Assembly: GCF_029689925.1 (NCBI RefSeq)
Contig: NZ_CP121445.1
Location: 2,039,001-2,103,000 of the forward strand
Length of the DNA: 64,000 bases
Direction of reading: 5' to 3'
DNA from: Anaerocolumna sp. AGMB13025
GTDB lineage: Bacteria > Bacillota > Clostridia > Lachnospirales > Lachnospiraceae
Shown here one piece after another: positions 27,281 to 35,674 of this stretch; position 1 is the first letter of the stretch; every line of letters begins with the position of its first letter. The translations under genes and the position numbers were made by a program. Under the pieces are notes generated by a model, which saw only the letters and a program-made list of their open reading frames with translations, was not told the DNA's origin and searched no databases.

Positions 27281-27853
27281 ATGGAGAAAAATTATGTAAT
27301 TAACAGTAAGGTAGAAGTACCCAGAACCCAGAGCAGTGCCAAGAGATTAAAGCTGCTTAAATTTGTTATGATTTCTTCCGTTGTTTTAATTGTTTTCAGC
27401 TTTATTACCAGTGACTTTAATTATCAGGTTCTAAAACTGCTTCTTCTGTCCCTGGCATTCTATGTATATTACAGGAACCAGGCGGCAGATCAAGGCGGGA
27501 TTGTATCCACAACAGTAGAAGCAGCTATAAAAAGTAATGAGTTAATACTCGACTATTTAAAAATTGACAGAAGAGACGGAATGGGAGAGCGGAAAGAAGT
27601 TATCACTTTTCCCTATCAGAAAATTTATGGTCTGGAGTATTGTCAGGAACTTCTCAGACTGCGGATATCGGGAAAACCAATTATCCAGGTACAGTCTGAA
27701 AATCAAAAGAAATATCCCGGTAACAAGATAATTGTTAATGGGGATGATACAAGAATACATATTCTTTATCTGGATACTGCCAATGCGAAAGAGTTCATAG
27801 ACAACCTGTCAGAACTGTCTGGATTAAAGATTGAATATAAGGAACGGTTTTGA
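27281..27853 (+). CDS. Membrane protein with cytoplasmic PH-like domain (YcxB-like)
   Basis: A 190-residue protein with two close hydrophobic helices at about residues 27-64 and a C-terminal beta-rich domain (VEAAIKSNELILDYLKI, later IYGLEYCQELLRL). This matches the shape of YcxB-like/PH-like two-helix proteins. AAGGAGAAG lies upstream. It stands after the T7SS helper genes and before the toxin cassettes; a role there is unproven. Confidence 0.55.
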   Translation: MEKNYVINSKVEVPRTQSSAKRLKLLKFVMISSVVLIVFSFITSDFNYQVLKLLLLSLAFYVYYRNQAADQGGIVSTTVEAAIKSNELILDYLKIDRRDGMGERKEVITFPYQKIYGLEYCQELLRLRISGKPIIQVQSENQKKYPGNKIIVNGDDTRIHILYLDTANAKEFIDNLSELSGLKIEYKERF

Positions 27854-27918
27854 AGCTATTAAAGATGACACTATTAAAGATGACAATAAAGTGTTATGAC
27901 AGGAGGGCAGCATTTACA

Positions 27919-27936
27919 TGTGTGCTAAAGCACACA
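27919..27936 (+). promoter_or_regulatory. Hairpin just before toxin 1 start
   Basis: TGTGTGCT and AGCACACA form a perfect eight-base-pair stem with two intervening bases, immediately before ATG 27938 and 14 bases before ATG 27950. The equivalent leaders of toxins 2 and 3 carry a different stretch here. Confidence 0.6.
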
Positions 27937-27949
27937 GATGGGAGTTCAT

Positions 27950-29470
27950 ATGGCTGATTTTATATTAGAGTATGATATATTAGAATCAATAGCAAATAAT
28001 TCAAAATCCTTAGGAAAACGTTCAAAAGAGTATAGCGAAAAACTGGAAAGTAAAATTATAACAGGAATTGATCGTGTTGCAGGTCCATCATCGGGTTACC
28101 TAACTAGCGCCAGTGATTCAGTCCGGGATAAAATCAATGCCCTGAAATTAAAATCCGACGCTTTTTATCACTTTGCTGATCAGATTACAAATCTGCTTGA
28201 AGTTGCAGAACAGATTGATCAGGAAGTAGCGGATGCCATAGCAGCGCAAAGAGAGTATTTTTTGGATCATCACGAAGCCTTACGAATTGATGACTGGAAG
28301 GCAAAATTACTGGGCTTGATTGTGGACATTAAAAACAGTATACCACTTTTGGATACAATAGCAGATATTTTGGACGGGCTTAATGCAGTCTTTGAAGCGT
28401 TGGAAGATTCCATAAAGCACTGGTACGAATGTGAGGGCGGAAAATATATCGTTAGGGCTGTTGGCTCTGTTGTGGTCGCAGCAGTTTCGGTTGCATTATT
28501 TGTCGCAGCATTTCCGGTTTCCGGATTCTTTGCAGTATGCGGAGCAATCGGTGCAGGAATAGCAGCCATCAATGGGATTACCAATGTAGCAACTTCTTTC
28601 CGGGCAGCAGATGCAGCCATTGACGGTGATCCTGCATGGGCTGTTATATATGGAAAACAGGATAAGCTCTCGGATGTATTGAGGCAGACCAATTTTGGCA
28701 GCGGCGGCTGGAACGCCCTCTCTAATTTAGGTGCGGGTGCATTGGATACCACGGAAACAATTTGTGATGTCGTAGGGTTTGCAGAGATTGGGAAAAATGC
28801 GATAAAGTTGTTTAAAGGGGATGCCTTTAAGCTGTTAAAAAATAAAGGATCCATGAATCTTTCTGACTTGAAGAATGGTTCAAAGAGTGATATTGTAGAT
28901 TTAAAGAATAATATCCTCGATGGCTATGCGGATTCTAAGAATGGTATCAAAGAAATAACACCCCCTAAGTCTTCATTGGGTGATATGTCTGTAGATGACC
29001 TTACCAGATATAATAAGCATTGGGATGATTTAGCAACAGGTGCTCATGATATACCATATGGTATGAATGCAGAGGAGTATTATCAACATTTAAAAGGACT
29101 TGATAAGGTAAATGATGCTATTAAAGGGGCGGATAAGAGTTTAAAAAATTCACAATTAACAACTAAACCCAAACAAGTACATCACTATGCTACTGATAAG
29201 AGCAAAACATATACACAATCATTTAAAGATATCACTGATAAATATGAGCTTAATTTAGATGACGATTGGAACAAGGAATTACTTCATCATCAAGGAAGGC
29301 ATCCAAATGCTTATCATGATTTTGTATTAGATGAAATGAAGAATATTGATAATATTGCACAGGGGAACAAGGATATATTTTTAGAATTATATGAAAGCGA
29401 GATAAAGAGTATAATTCGAGATAATCCTGACATGTTGTATTCAAAATATTGGAAAAATTTAAAGGAGTAA
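27950..29470 (+). CDS. T7SS polymorphic toxin 1, C-terminal AHH/Endo VII-like nuclease domain
   Basis: A 506-residue effector. Residues 1-160 are helical (start MADFILEYDILE), WXG/LXG-like; 165-215 hold a hydrophobic, Ala/Val/Gly-rich segment; 220-390 form a linker or pretoxin part. The last 100 residues carry HH (QVHHYATDK), then NLDDDWN and LLHHQGRHPNAYHDFV, the pattern of AHH/Endo VII HNH nucleases, which cut DNA or RNA. ATG 27950 is chosen because MADF is conserved in all three paralogues; ATG 27938 adds MGVH. The downstream gene encodes its likely immunity protein. The first about 385 residues are almost identical to toxin 2. Confidence 0.85.
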   Translation: MADFILEYDILESIANNSKSLGKRSKEYSEKLESKIITGIDRVAGPSSGYLTSASDSVRDKINALKLKSDAFYHFADQITNLLEVAEQIDQEVADAIAAQREYFLDHHEALRIDDWKAKLLGLIVDIKNSIPLLDTIADILDGLNAVFEALEDSIKHWYECEGGKYIVRAVGSVVVAAVSVALFVAAFPVSGFFAVCGAIGAGIAAINGITNVATSFRAADAAIDGDPAWAVIYGKQDKLSDVLRQTNFGSGGWNALSNLGAGALDTTETICDVVGFAEIGKNAIKLFKGDAFKLLKNKGSMNLSDLKNGSKSDIVDLKNNILDGYADSKNGIKEITPPKSSLGDMSVDDLTRYNKHWDDLATGAHDIPYGMNAEEYYQHLKGLDKVNDAIKGADKSLKNSQLTTKPKQVHHYATDKSKTYTQSFKDITDKYELNLDDDWNKELLHHQGRHPNAYHDFVLDEMKNIDNIAQGNKDIFLELYESEIKSIIRDNPDMLYSKYWKNLKE

Positions 29471-29475
29471 AAAGG

Positions 29476-30078
29476 ATGTTTTATAAATTAACATTTGATA
29501 TGGATAGAATAGATGATTCTATAAAAGATGGAACAAACACCATTTATGCAGAAACCACTAATTTAGATGATATAGTATATTTGGATGTTAAAAAAGGATA
29601 TTTTGATAATATTATCTTATCCAAACGTAATATAGTTGATTGGCCCAACATTGAATTTTACTATAGTTCAAAGGTATCAAATTTAGAAAGTGATTATTTA
29701 TTAAATGTAAAACGATGGCCTATCATTCATGTTAGAGTTATGGAGAAATTTGTGGAAATGGATATTAAAGGACTACAATATTTTCCGATAAAGTTGGTTG
29801 ATGTAGTTACTAACAATATTAATAATAATTATGTGTTAATGTATATAAATAACTTTATTGATGCCTTTAATATGGAGAAGAGTAAATATAAATATAATGA
29901 AAAATATAATTTATATACATTTGTTCCTCAGGCAACTTATTTAGATAAAGAAGTATGTAGTCAATATGATATTTTTAGATGTTCAAAAAGTGTAGCTGCC
30001 ATATATGTATCTAATAAAATAAAAAAAATAATAGAAGAAAATAATTGGATTGGCTTTGAATTATATGAACAACCTTAA
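29476..30078 (+). CDS. Probable immunity protein to toxin 1, Imm11 (DUF1629)-like
   Basis: A 200-residue soluble protein starting five bases after the toxin stop (AAAGGAG upstream). The C-terminus, YDIFRCSKSVAAIYVSNKI followed by a helix and WIGFELYE, resembles the Imm11/DUF1629 ending. Imm11-type proteins commonly accompany AHH-type nuclease toxins, which matches its neighbour. It would bind and block the toxin in the cytoplasm. ATG 29476 is preferred to an upstream in-frame ATG at 29449 that lies inside the toxin gene. Codon use is more AT-rich than the toxin's 5' part. Confidence 0.7.
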   Translation: MFYKLTFDMDRIDDSIKDGTNTIYAETTNLDDIVYLDVKKGYFDNIILSKRNIVDWPNIEFYYSSKVSNLESDYLLNVKRWPIIHVRVMEKFVEMDIKGLQYFPIKLVDVVTNNINNNYVLMYINNFIDAFNMEKSKYKYNEKYNLYTFVPQATYLDKEVCSQYDIFRCSKSVAAIYVSNKIKKIIEENNWIGFELYEQP

Positions 30079-30168
30079 GAATATGATAATACAAATCAAT
30101 TTTTGTTTCATGTGGTAATTGAATAAAGGTGTTTTTTGTAAAGTTATGCAATATTATAACTTCATTTC

Positions 30169-30403
30169 ATAAATATGCTTAACTAACTATGAAGATATTA
30201 AGTATTATATCGTTTGCATTAAAAACCAGTATTTACCTAGTATTTGATAGTTTGGAAGTACTGGTTTTATTATATTGAAAAAATACAATTGATTTATTAA
30301 CAAATAACTATAAGTCATTACAATTTCGCAGCATTTTACAATAAACTAAAGACAATAAAGTATTATGACAGGAGGGCAGCATAAGAAAAGGGGGTTATAT
30401 AAG
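30169..30403 (+). repeat. Conserved leader of toxin 2 (first copy of intergenic repeat)
   Basis: From ATAAATATGCTTAACTAACT to the toxin start this gap is closely similar to 33755-33978. Both hold the AACCAGTA/TACTGGTT region, TTTATTAACAA, CATTACAATTTCGCAGCATT and the GACAGGAGGGCAG block. The repeat extends the homology of the toxin genes upstream and can support recombination between cassettes. Confidence 0.85.
30222..30268 (+). terminator. Terminator-like hairpin after toxin 1 cassette
   Basis: AAAACCAGTA and TACTGGTTTT form a ten-base-pair stem with a 27-base loop, ending in TTTT ATTAT. It probably ends the toxin 1-immunity transcript. The second copy at about 33800-33850 has mismatches in the stem. 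Confidence 0.6.
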
Positions 30404-31975
30404 ATGGCTGATTTTATATTAGAGTATGATATATTAGAATCAATAGCAAATAATTCAAAATCCTTAGGAAAACGTTCAAAAGAGTATAGCGAAAAACTGG
30501 AAAGTAAAATTATAACAGGGATTGATCGTGTTGCAGGTCCATCATCGGGTTACCTAACTAGCGCCAGTGATTCAGTTCGGGATAAAATCAATGCCCTGAA
30601 ATTAAAATCCGACGCTTTTTATCATTTTGCTGATCAGATTTCAAATCTGCTTGAAGTTGCAGAACAGATTGATCAGGAAGTAGCGGATGCCATAGCAGCG
30701 CAAAGAGAGTATTTTTTGGATCATCACGAAGCCTTACGAATTGATGACTGGAAGGCAAAATTACTGGGCTTGATTGTGGACATTAAAAACAGTATACCAC
30801 TTTTGGATACAATAGCAGATATTTTGGACGGGCTTAAAGCAGTCTTTGAAGCGTTAGAAGATTCCATAAAGCACTGGTACGAATGTGAGGGCGGAAAATA
30901 TATCGTTAGGGCTGTTGGCTCTGTTGTGGTAGCAGCAGTTTCGGTTGCATTATTTGTCGCAGCATTTCCGGTTTCCGGATTCTTTGCAGTATGCGGAGCA
31001 ATCGGTGCAGGAATAGCAGCCATCAATGGGATTACCAATGTAGCAACTTCTTTCCGGGCAGCAGATGCTGCCATTGACGGTGATCCTGCATGGGCTGTTA
31101 TATATGGAAAACAGGATAAGCTCTCGGATGTATTGAGGCAGACCAATTTTGGCAGCGGCGGCTGGAACGCCCTCTCCAATTTAGGTGCGGGTGCATTGGA
31201 TACCACGGAAACAATTTGTGATGTCGTAGGGTTTGCAGAGATTGGGAAAAATGCAATAAAGTTATTTAAAGGGGATGCCTTTAAGCTGTTAAAAAATAAA
31301 GGATCCATGAATTTTTCTGACTTGAAGAATGGTTCAAAGAGTGATATTGTAGATTTAAAGAATAATATCCTGGATGGCTATGCGGATTCAAAGAATGGTA
31401 TCAAAGAAATAACACCCCCTAAGTCTTCATTGGGTGATATGTCTGTAGATGACCTTACCAGATATAATAAGCATTGGGATGATTTAGCAACAGGTGCTCA
31501 TGATATACCATATGGTATGAATGCAGAGGAGTATTATCAACATTTAAAAGAACTTGATAAGGTTAATGATGTTGTTAAGGGTGGCAATAAAACTATTAAT
31601 AGACCTTCTTGGAGACAATCTGAAATAGATGCTTCAAAACAATTCCCAGAATACGCTGAACAAAAATCATTTATTGATGGAAATGAAGTACCATATGGGA
31701 CCAAGGGAAGTGTCAGACCTGATTTGTATAAAGAAGGTAGTAGTATAGATGTCAAGAATTATAAGGTTGAAACTGCAACTGGTAGAAGTAATCTTGCTAA
31801 GAATATAGCAAAACAATATTACCAGCGAGTTGATAAATTGCCTGATGGTACTAAACAAACTGTTTTGATTGATATCAGAGGACAGAATGTTTCTAATGCA
31901 GACCTGACGTCTTTATATAATGATATAATGAAACGAACAAATAATGGAATAACTATAAAAATTAAAACTAATTAA
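30404..31975 (+). CDS. T7SS polymorphic toxin 2, C-terminal PD-(D/E)XK-like nuclease domain
   Basis: A 523-residue effector identical or nearly so to toxin 1 through about residue 385 and then unrelated. The last 125 residues hold SVRPDLYKEGSSIDVKNYKV, the D...DxK signature of restriction-endonuclease-like enzymes, after a helix, and then AKQYYQRVDKLPDGTKQTVL and a closing strand. These are common as bacterial toxin nucleases. ATG 30404 follows AAAAGGGGG; an ATG at 30365 is in frame but without a site. An Imm70-like gene follows 12 bases after the stop. Confidence 0.82.
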   Translation: MADFILEYDILESIANNSKSLGKRSKEYSEKLESKIITGIDRVAGPSSGYLTSASDSVRDKINALKLKSDAFYHFADQISNLLEVAEQIDQEVADAIAAQREYFLDHHEALRIDDWKAKLLGLIVDIKNSIPLLDTIADILDGLKAVFEALEDSIKHWYECEGGKYIVRAVGSVVVAAVSVALFVAAFPVSGFFAVCGAIGAGIAAINGITNVATSFRAADAAIDGDPAWAVIYGKQDKLSDVLRQTNFGSGGWNALSNLGAGALDTTETICDVVGFAEIGKNAIKLFKGDAFKLLKNKGSMNFSDLKNGSKSDIVDLKNNILDGYADSKNGIKEITPPKSSLGDMSVDDLTRYNKHWDDLATGAHDIPYGMNAEEYYQHLKELDKVNDVVKGGNKTINRPSWRQSEIDASKQFPEYAEQKSFIDGNEVPYGTKGSVRPDLYKEGSSIDVKNYKVETATGRSNLAKNIAKQYYQRVDKLPDGTKQTVLIDIRGQNVSNADLTSLYNDIMKRTNNGITIKIKTN

Positions 31976-31987
31976 GGAGAAGTAGGA

Positions 31988-32404
31988 ATGACAGTCGGAT
32001 TAAGTGTGAGTTTCTTTTGGTATCAAGTTGGTAGTGGGGATTTTTTTCATTCATTTTTTTCTACCATAGCATATAATTTGGAAGATAATAATTGGGGCAG
32101 TAGGTATCCTGTAATTATGAACCAGTTATATCAAGGAGAAATTAATTGTGAAGAATTAGACATAGCACTTATAGAGTTAGAAGATATATACCAGAGCCTT
32201 AAAAAATTTTCTGTTGATAAAGTAGTATGGGATATTGAAGATTTGACCAAACGTCCACCATGGGGAAATAATATTAGTAACGATATCACAGATTTGTCGA
32301 ATTACTTTGTTACAAGTGAAGGGGAAGATTTAATTACTACATTTAAGCATGCATTAGAAAAGGCTAAGGAAATGAATACACGGATAAAAATTGAAACCAT
32401 ATAA
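31988..32404 (+). CDS. Immunity protein, Imm70-like
   Basis: A 138-residue soluble protein matching the Imm70 pattern as I recall it: MTVGLSVSFFWYQVGSGDFF near the start, then GSRYPVIMNQLYQG and KRPPWGNNIS, with YFVTSEGEDL near the C-terminus. It directly follows toxin 2 with AAGGAGAAG before its start, so it is the likely inhibitor of that nuclease. A 57-base fragment of a second copy of its 3' end survives at 37175-37231. Confidence 0.75.
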   Translation: MTVGLSVSFFWYQVGSGDFFHSFFSTIAYNLEDNNWGSRYPVIMNQLYQGEINCEELDIALIELEDIYQSLKKFSVDKVVWDIEDLTKRPPWGNNISNDITDLSNYFVTSEGEDLITTFKHALEKAKEMNTRIKIETI

Positions 32405-32446
32405 AATTTAATTATACTTTATTACTAACGCAATAGGAGTGATTAA

Positions 32447-32806
32447 ATGAACAACATACAAGATATTATTGATAAGATTAGGCAAGGTAATTGTACTAAT
32501 AATGAGTTAAGCCAATATCTTGAAAGTGCATTAATATTGGTTAAAGCAAATGCAATAATGGCTATAATTAAGCGAAAGACTGAGGAAAGTAGCATCATAA
32601 ATAAACTATACCAAATTTCGTTGAGAATAAATCAGGAATCAAAGGTAATTGGGCTATGGAATAATGGACATTTAGCTATGGCTGCATTAAAATTGCTCAA
32701 TACCAGTGAATCATTGGTGCTGTATGAAGATAGTATGAACAAATTAGATGAAAATACTCAGAAAGACATTGAACGTCTTATGGACCAGTTACCACATATA
32801 ATATAG
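32447..32806 (+). CDS. Small helical protein, possible accessory immunity protein
   Basis: A 119-residue, mostly helical, soluble protein following Imm70 by 42 bases, with ATAGGAGTG before the start. Its N-terminus (MNNIQDIIDKIRQGNC) and repeated helices have no family I recognise. Position within the toxin 2 cassette suggests a second immunity-type gene, or a surviving immunity gene from a lost toxin. Confidence 0.6.
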   Translation: MNNIQDIIDKIRQGNCTNNELSQYLESALILVKANAIMAIIKRKTEESSIINKLYQISLRINQESKVIGLWNNGHLAMAALKLLNTSESLVLYEDSMNKLDENTQKDIERLMDQLPHII

Positions 32807-32930
32807 GCAGCCACTATAAGTGCAACTACAAAATAATTTAAAACTAGCTTCATATTTTTCTTAATTGCAACGAAGAACACCATTAATAATCAAATGGGGA
32901 ATATAAATGACAGCTATATTGAATTACTGA

Positions 32931-33160
32931 ATTAAACTATGCAATTAGTATAGGTAAACTGAAACAGCATCATATTTAATTAAAACAGGCATTGATATTA
33001 ATATATTTGGTGGAATAGGATTATTAATGCTATAAAATGAATATGATTTAAGTTGCTTATTTATTGTTAGAGAAAGAGATATATATGGGTGATACGGTTA
33101 TGAATGCAAACCCACTTGTTAGTGCTATAAGATATGGTGATAAACATCTGGTATTGAAAT
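32931..33160 (+). pseudogene. Decayed fragment of ankyrin-type immunity gene
   Basis: This stretch is closely similar to 37890-38122 of the intact ankyrin gene, sharing runs such as GGCATTGATATTAATATATT and GATACGG..ATGAATGCAAACCC, but single-base deletions break the frame several times (for example TTAATGCTATAAAATG against TTAAATGCTATAAAAATG). It has no usable start. It records an earlier duplicate of that gene. Confidence 0.85.
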
Positions 33161-33171
33161 TTTCATAAAGT

Positions 33172-33466
33172 ATGTAGTTGGTATGTAACGGATAAAGATT
33201 TGTGGTTTATGGATTATAATAAGCTTCATCGAGCTTACAATAGAAACGGTTTTGGATTTTGAAGATATTTCAGACGAAAGGTCAGGTTGTTGATTTTGAT
33301 ATCAAAAAATTTTATTCAATGTTTCTTGAACCTGCAATTATTTGAAGATTATATTCCAGAAGGATGGACTGGAGAGTATAGAGATTTTACGGAACTGGTT
33401 CCAGATAAGGATAAATTTTGGATAAACGATGGCAATGAAAATATCTTTTTACAATATGGGAATTAG
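33172..33466 (+). pseudogene. Frame-shifted remnant of a second immunity-like or toxin-like gene
   Basis: Three frames contain continuous coding-like text: SWYVTDKDLWFMDYNKLHRA, then VDFDIKKFYSMFLEPA, then EDYIPEGWTGEYRDFTELV up to a TAG at 33464-33466. Joined with two frameshifts these make one C-terminal domain of about 95 residues. The source family is not recognised. It directly follows the ankyrin fragment. Confidence 0.6.
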
Positions 33467-33476
33467 AGGTGTGCTA

Positions 33477-33695
33477 ATGAGCGACAAGAATACAATAACA
33501 ATGTTAAATGAAGAATTTGAAAATGATAAAACAGGTGAAAAAGTTGAAGGAATTACTATAATAGTCGATGGAAAACTTAAGCAAATATTTGATACAATTA
33601 TGTTAAAAAATGATAGTTATAATAATTATACAGAAATATTGAGAGATGCTTTGTTTGACGGAATAACTAGTCTTATAGACAAGTCGAAAAATTAA
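33477..33695 (+). CDS. Small acidic protein, possible immunity or regulator
   Basis: A 72-residue protein starting at ATG 33477 with AGAGGTG six bases upstream; the longer frame from 33429 runs through the preceding gene remnant. Residues 40-70 (NYTEILRDALFDGITSLI) resemble the helix ending of ribbon-helix-helix proteins, but no clear DNA-binding motif is visible. It stands just before the leader of toxin 3, and might be an orphan from a lost cassette. Confidence 0.5.
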   Translation: MSDKNTITMLNEEFENDKTGEKVEGITIIVDGKLKQIFDTIMLKNDSYNNYTEILRDALFDGITSLIDKSKN

Positions 33696-33754
33696 ATTAA
33701 AGTAGTGAGACATGCAAATTATTTACGAGGTGAGCAGATTAGATGAGCAGGTTT

Positions 33755-33978
33755 ATAAATATGCTTAACTAACTTTAAATATATTATGTTGCAATAAAAA
33801 TCAGCATTTACCTAGTATTGATTGATTGGAAGTACTGGTTCTGTTGTATTAAAAAGTAAATAATTGATTTATTAACAAGTAACTATAAGTCATTACAATT
33901 TCGCAGCATTTTACAATAAACTAATGACAATAAAGTATCATGACAGGAGGGCAGTATAAGAAAAGGGGGTTATATAAG
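33755..33978 (+). repeat. Conserved leader of toxin 3 (second copy of intergenic repeat)
   Basis: Closely similar to 30169-30403 with scattered substitutions and short deletions. The final 60 bases before the start, including CATTACAATTTCGCAGCATT and ACAGGAGGGCAGTATAAGAA, are nearly identical to copy one. Confidence 0.85.
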
Positions 33979-35658
33979 ATGGCTGATTTTATATTAGAGT
34001 ATGATATATTAGAATCAATAGCAAATAATTCAAAATCCTTAGGAAAACGTTCAAAAGAGTATAGCGAAAAACTGGAAAGTAAAATTATAACAGGGATTGA
34101 TCGTGTTGCAGGTCCATCATCGGGTTACCTAACTAGCGCCAGTGATTCAGTCCAGGATAAAATCAATGCCCTGAAATTAAAATCCGACGCTTTTTATCAT
34201 TTTGCTGATCAGATTTCAAATCTGCTTGAAGTTGCAGAACAGATAGATCAGGAAGTAGCGGATGCCATAGCAGCTCAAAGAGAGTATTTTTTGGATCATC
34301 ACAAAGCCTTACGAATTGATGACTGGAAGGCAAAATTACTGGGCTTGATTGTGGACATTAAAAACAGTATACCACTTTTGGATACAATAGCAGATATTTT
34401 GGACGGGCTTAATGCAGTCTTTGAAGCGTTGGCAGATTCCATAAAGCACTGGTACGAATGTGAGGGCGGAAAATATATCGTTAGGGCTGTTGGCTCTGTT
34501 GTGGTCGCAGCAGTTTCGGTTGCATTATTTGTCGCAGCATTTCCGGTTTCCGGATTCTTCGCAGTATGCGGAGCAATCGGTGCAGGAATAGCAGCCATCA
34601 ATGGGATTACCAATGTAGCAACTTCTTTCCGGGCAGCAGATGCTGCCATTGACGGTAATCCTGCATGGGCTGTTATATATGGAAAACAGGATAAGCTCTC
34701 GGATGTATTGAGGCAGACCAATTTTGGCAGCGGCGGCTGGAACGCCCTCTCCAATTTAGGTGCGGGTGCATTGGATACCACGGAAACAATTTGTGATGTC
34801 GTAGGGTTTGCAGAGATTGGGAAAAATGCAATAAAGTTATTTAAAGGGGATGCCTTTAAGCTGTTAAAAAATAAAGGATCCATGAATTTTTCTGACTTGA
34901 AGAATGGTTCAAAGAGTGATATTGTAGATTTAAAGAATAATATCCTGGATGGATATGCGGATTCAAAGAATGGTATCAAAGAAAAGATTGATAATGCATT
35001 AAAGGGTGGTAGTGAATCAACAGTTAGTAAGCTTACTTCCTCAGAAGTAAAGGCTGCAATTGAAAAGAATGGAATGTCAGTTGATGAGTTTTCAAAATTA
35101 CTTGACCCTAATAAAACATTAACTCCAGGTGAATTGAAATTGGTGGATACAATAAGAGCTGATGTTGGCTTGCCACAGTCTGGTACAGTGATGAATAAAA
35201 CAATACCTCAAAGTGATATATATAACTACTTATATAATGAAAATTATAGTGGAGTAAGAGGGTTTGTGTCAGTGGATGAACATTCTAGTGCATTGAAAAC
35301 ATTAGATGATGTATTTGAAGGAAATCGGTTGGATTATAACAATACAGCATTTAAGACAGGAAGTGGTGTAGATGGAATTTCACAATCAGTTGGAAATGCT
35401 GATACTGTATACGGTAAAATTACATATGTATTAGAAGATGCGGATACTATTAAAGTACCAACAGATTTTCCGACAGTTGAAAATGCTCCTTATACTGGAC
35501 GTGGTTTTACAGGTAGCAAAAACATTGTACTACCAGAACTTGTGCAAGATAATAGAAGCTTTATAGACGGAGATATTTTAGGAGTTTATGACAGTGAAAC
35601 AGGAACACTTACACAACAGTTTGTATACGATTCAGATTTTGGATGGGTACTAAAATGA
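33979..35658 (+). CDS. T7SS polymorphic toxin 3, unrecognised C-terminal toxin domain
   Basis: A 559-residue effector, nearly identical to toxins 1 and 2 to about residue 343 (YADSKNGIKE), then unique. The 215-residue C-terminus starts with a Ser/Lys-rich linker, a helical part (SEVKAAIEKNGMSVDEFSKL), and a beta-rich end with VRGFVSVDEHSSALKTLDDV, GNRLDYNNTAF, VYGKITYVLE, PYTGRGFTGSKNIVLPEL and DSDFGWVLK. I cannot assign it; an ADP-ribosyltransferase-like fold is one thought, without a clear R-S-E set. ATG 33979 has AAAAGGGGG upstream. A probable immunity gene follows. Confidence 0.82.
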   Translation: MADFILEYDILESIANNSKSLGKRSKEYSEKLESKIITGIDRVAGPSSGYLTSASDSVQDKINALKLKSDAFYHFADQISNLLEVAEQIDQEVADAIAAQREYFLDHHKALRIDDWKAKLLGLIVDIKNSIPLLDTIADILDGLNAVFEALADSIKHWYECEGGKYIVRAVGSVVVAAVSVALFVAAFPVSGFFAVCGAIGAGIAAINGITNVATSFRAADAAIDGNPAWAVIYGKQDKLSDVLRQTNFGSGGWNALSNLGAGALDTTETICDVVGFAEIGKNAIKLFKGDAFKLLKNKGSMNFSDLKNGSKSDIVDLKNNILDGYADSKNGIKEKIDNALKGGSESTVSKLTSSEVKAAIEKNGMSVDEFSKLLDPNKTLTPGELKLVDTIRADVGLPQSGTVMNKTIPQSDIYNYLYNENYSGVRGFVSVDEHSSALKTLDDVFEGNRLDYNNTAFKTGSGVDGISQSVGNADTVYGKITYVLEDADTIKVPTDFPTVENAPYTGRGFTGSKNIVLPELVQDNRSFIDGDILGVYDSETGTLTQQFVYDSDFGWVLK

Positions 35659-35674
35659 AAGAAGGAGACTGGAT

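Noticed and set aside
28270..28854. Minus-strand 194-residue open frame, repeated at 30724-31308 and 34299-34979
   Set aside because: It is antisense to the conserved part of each toxin gene and is kept open only by the high identity and codon use of those genes; no ribosome site.
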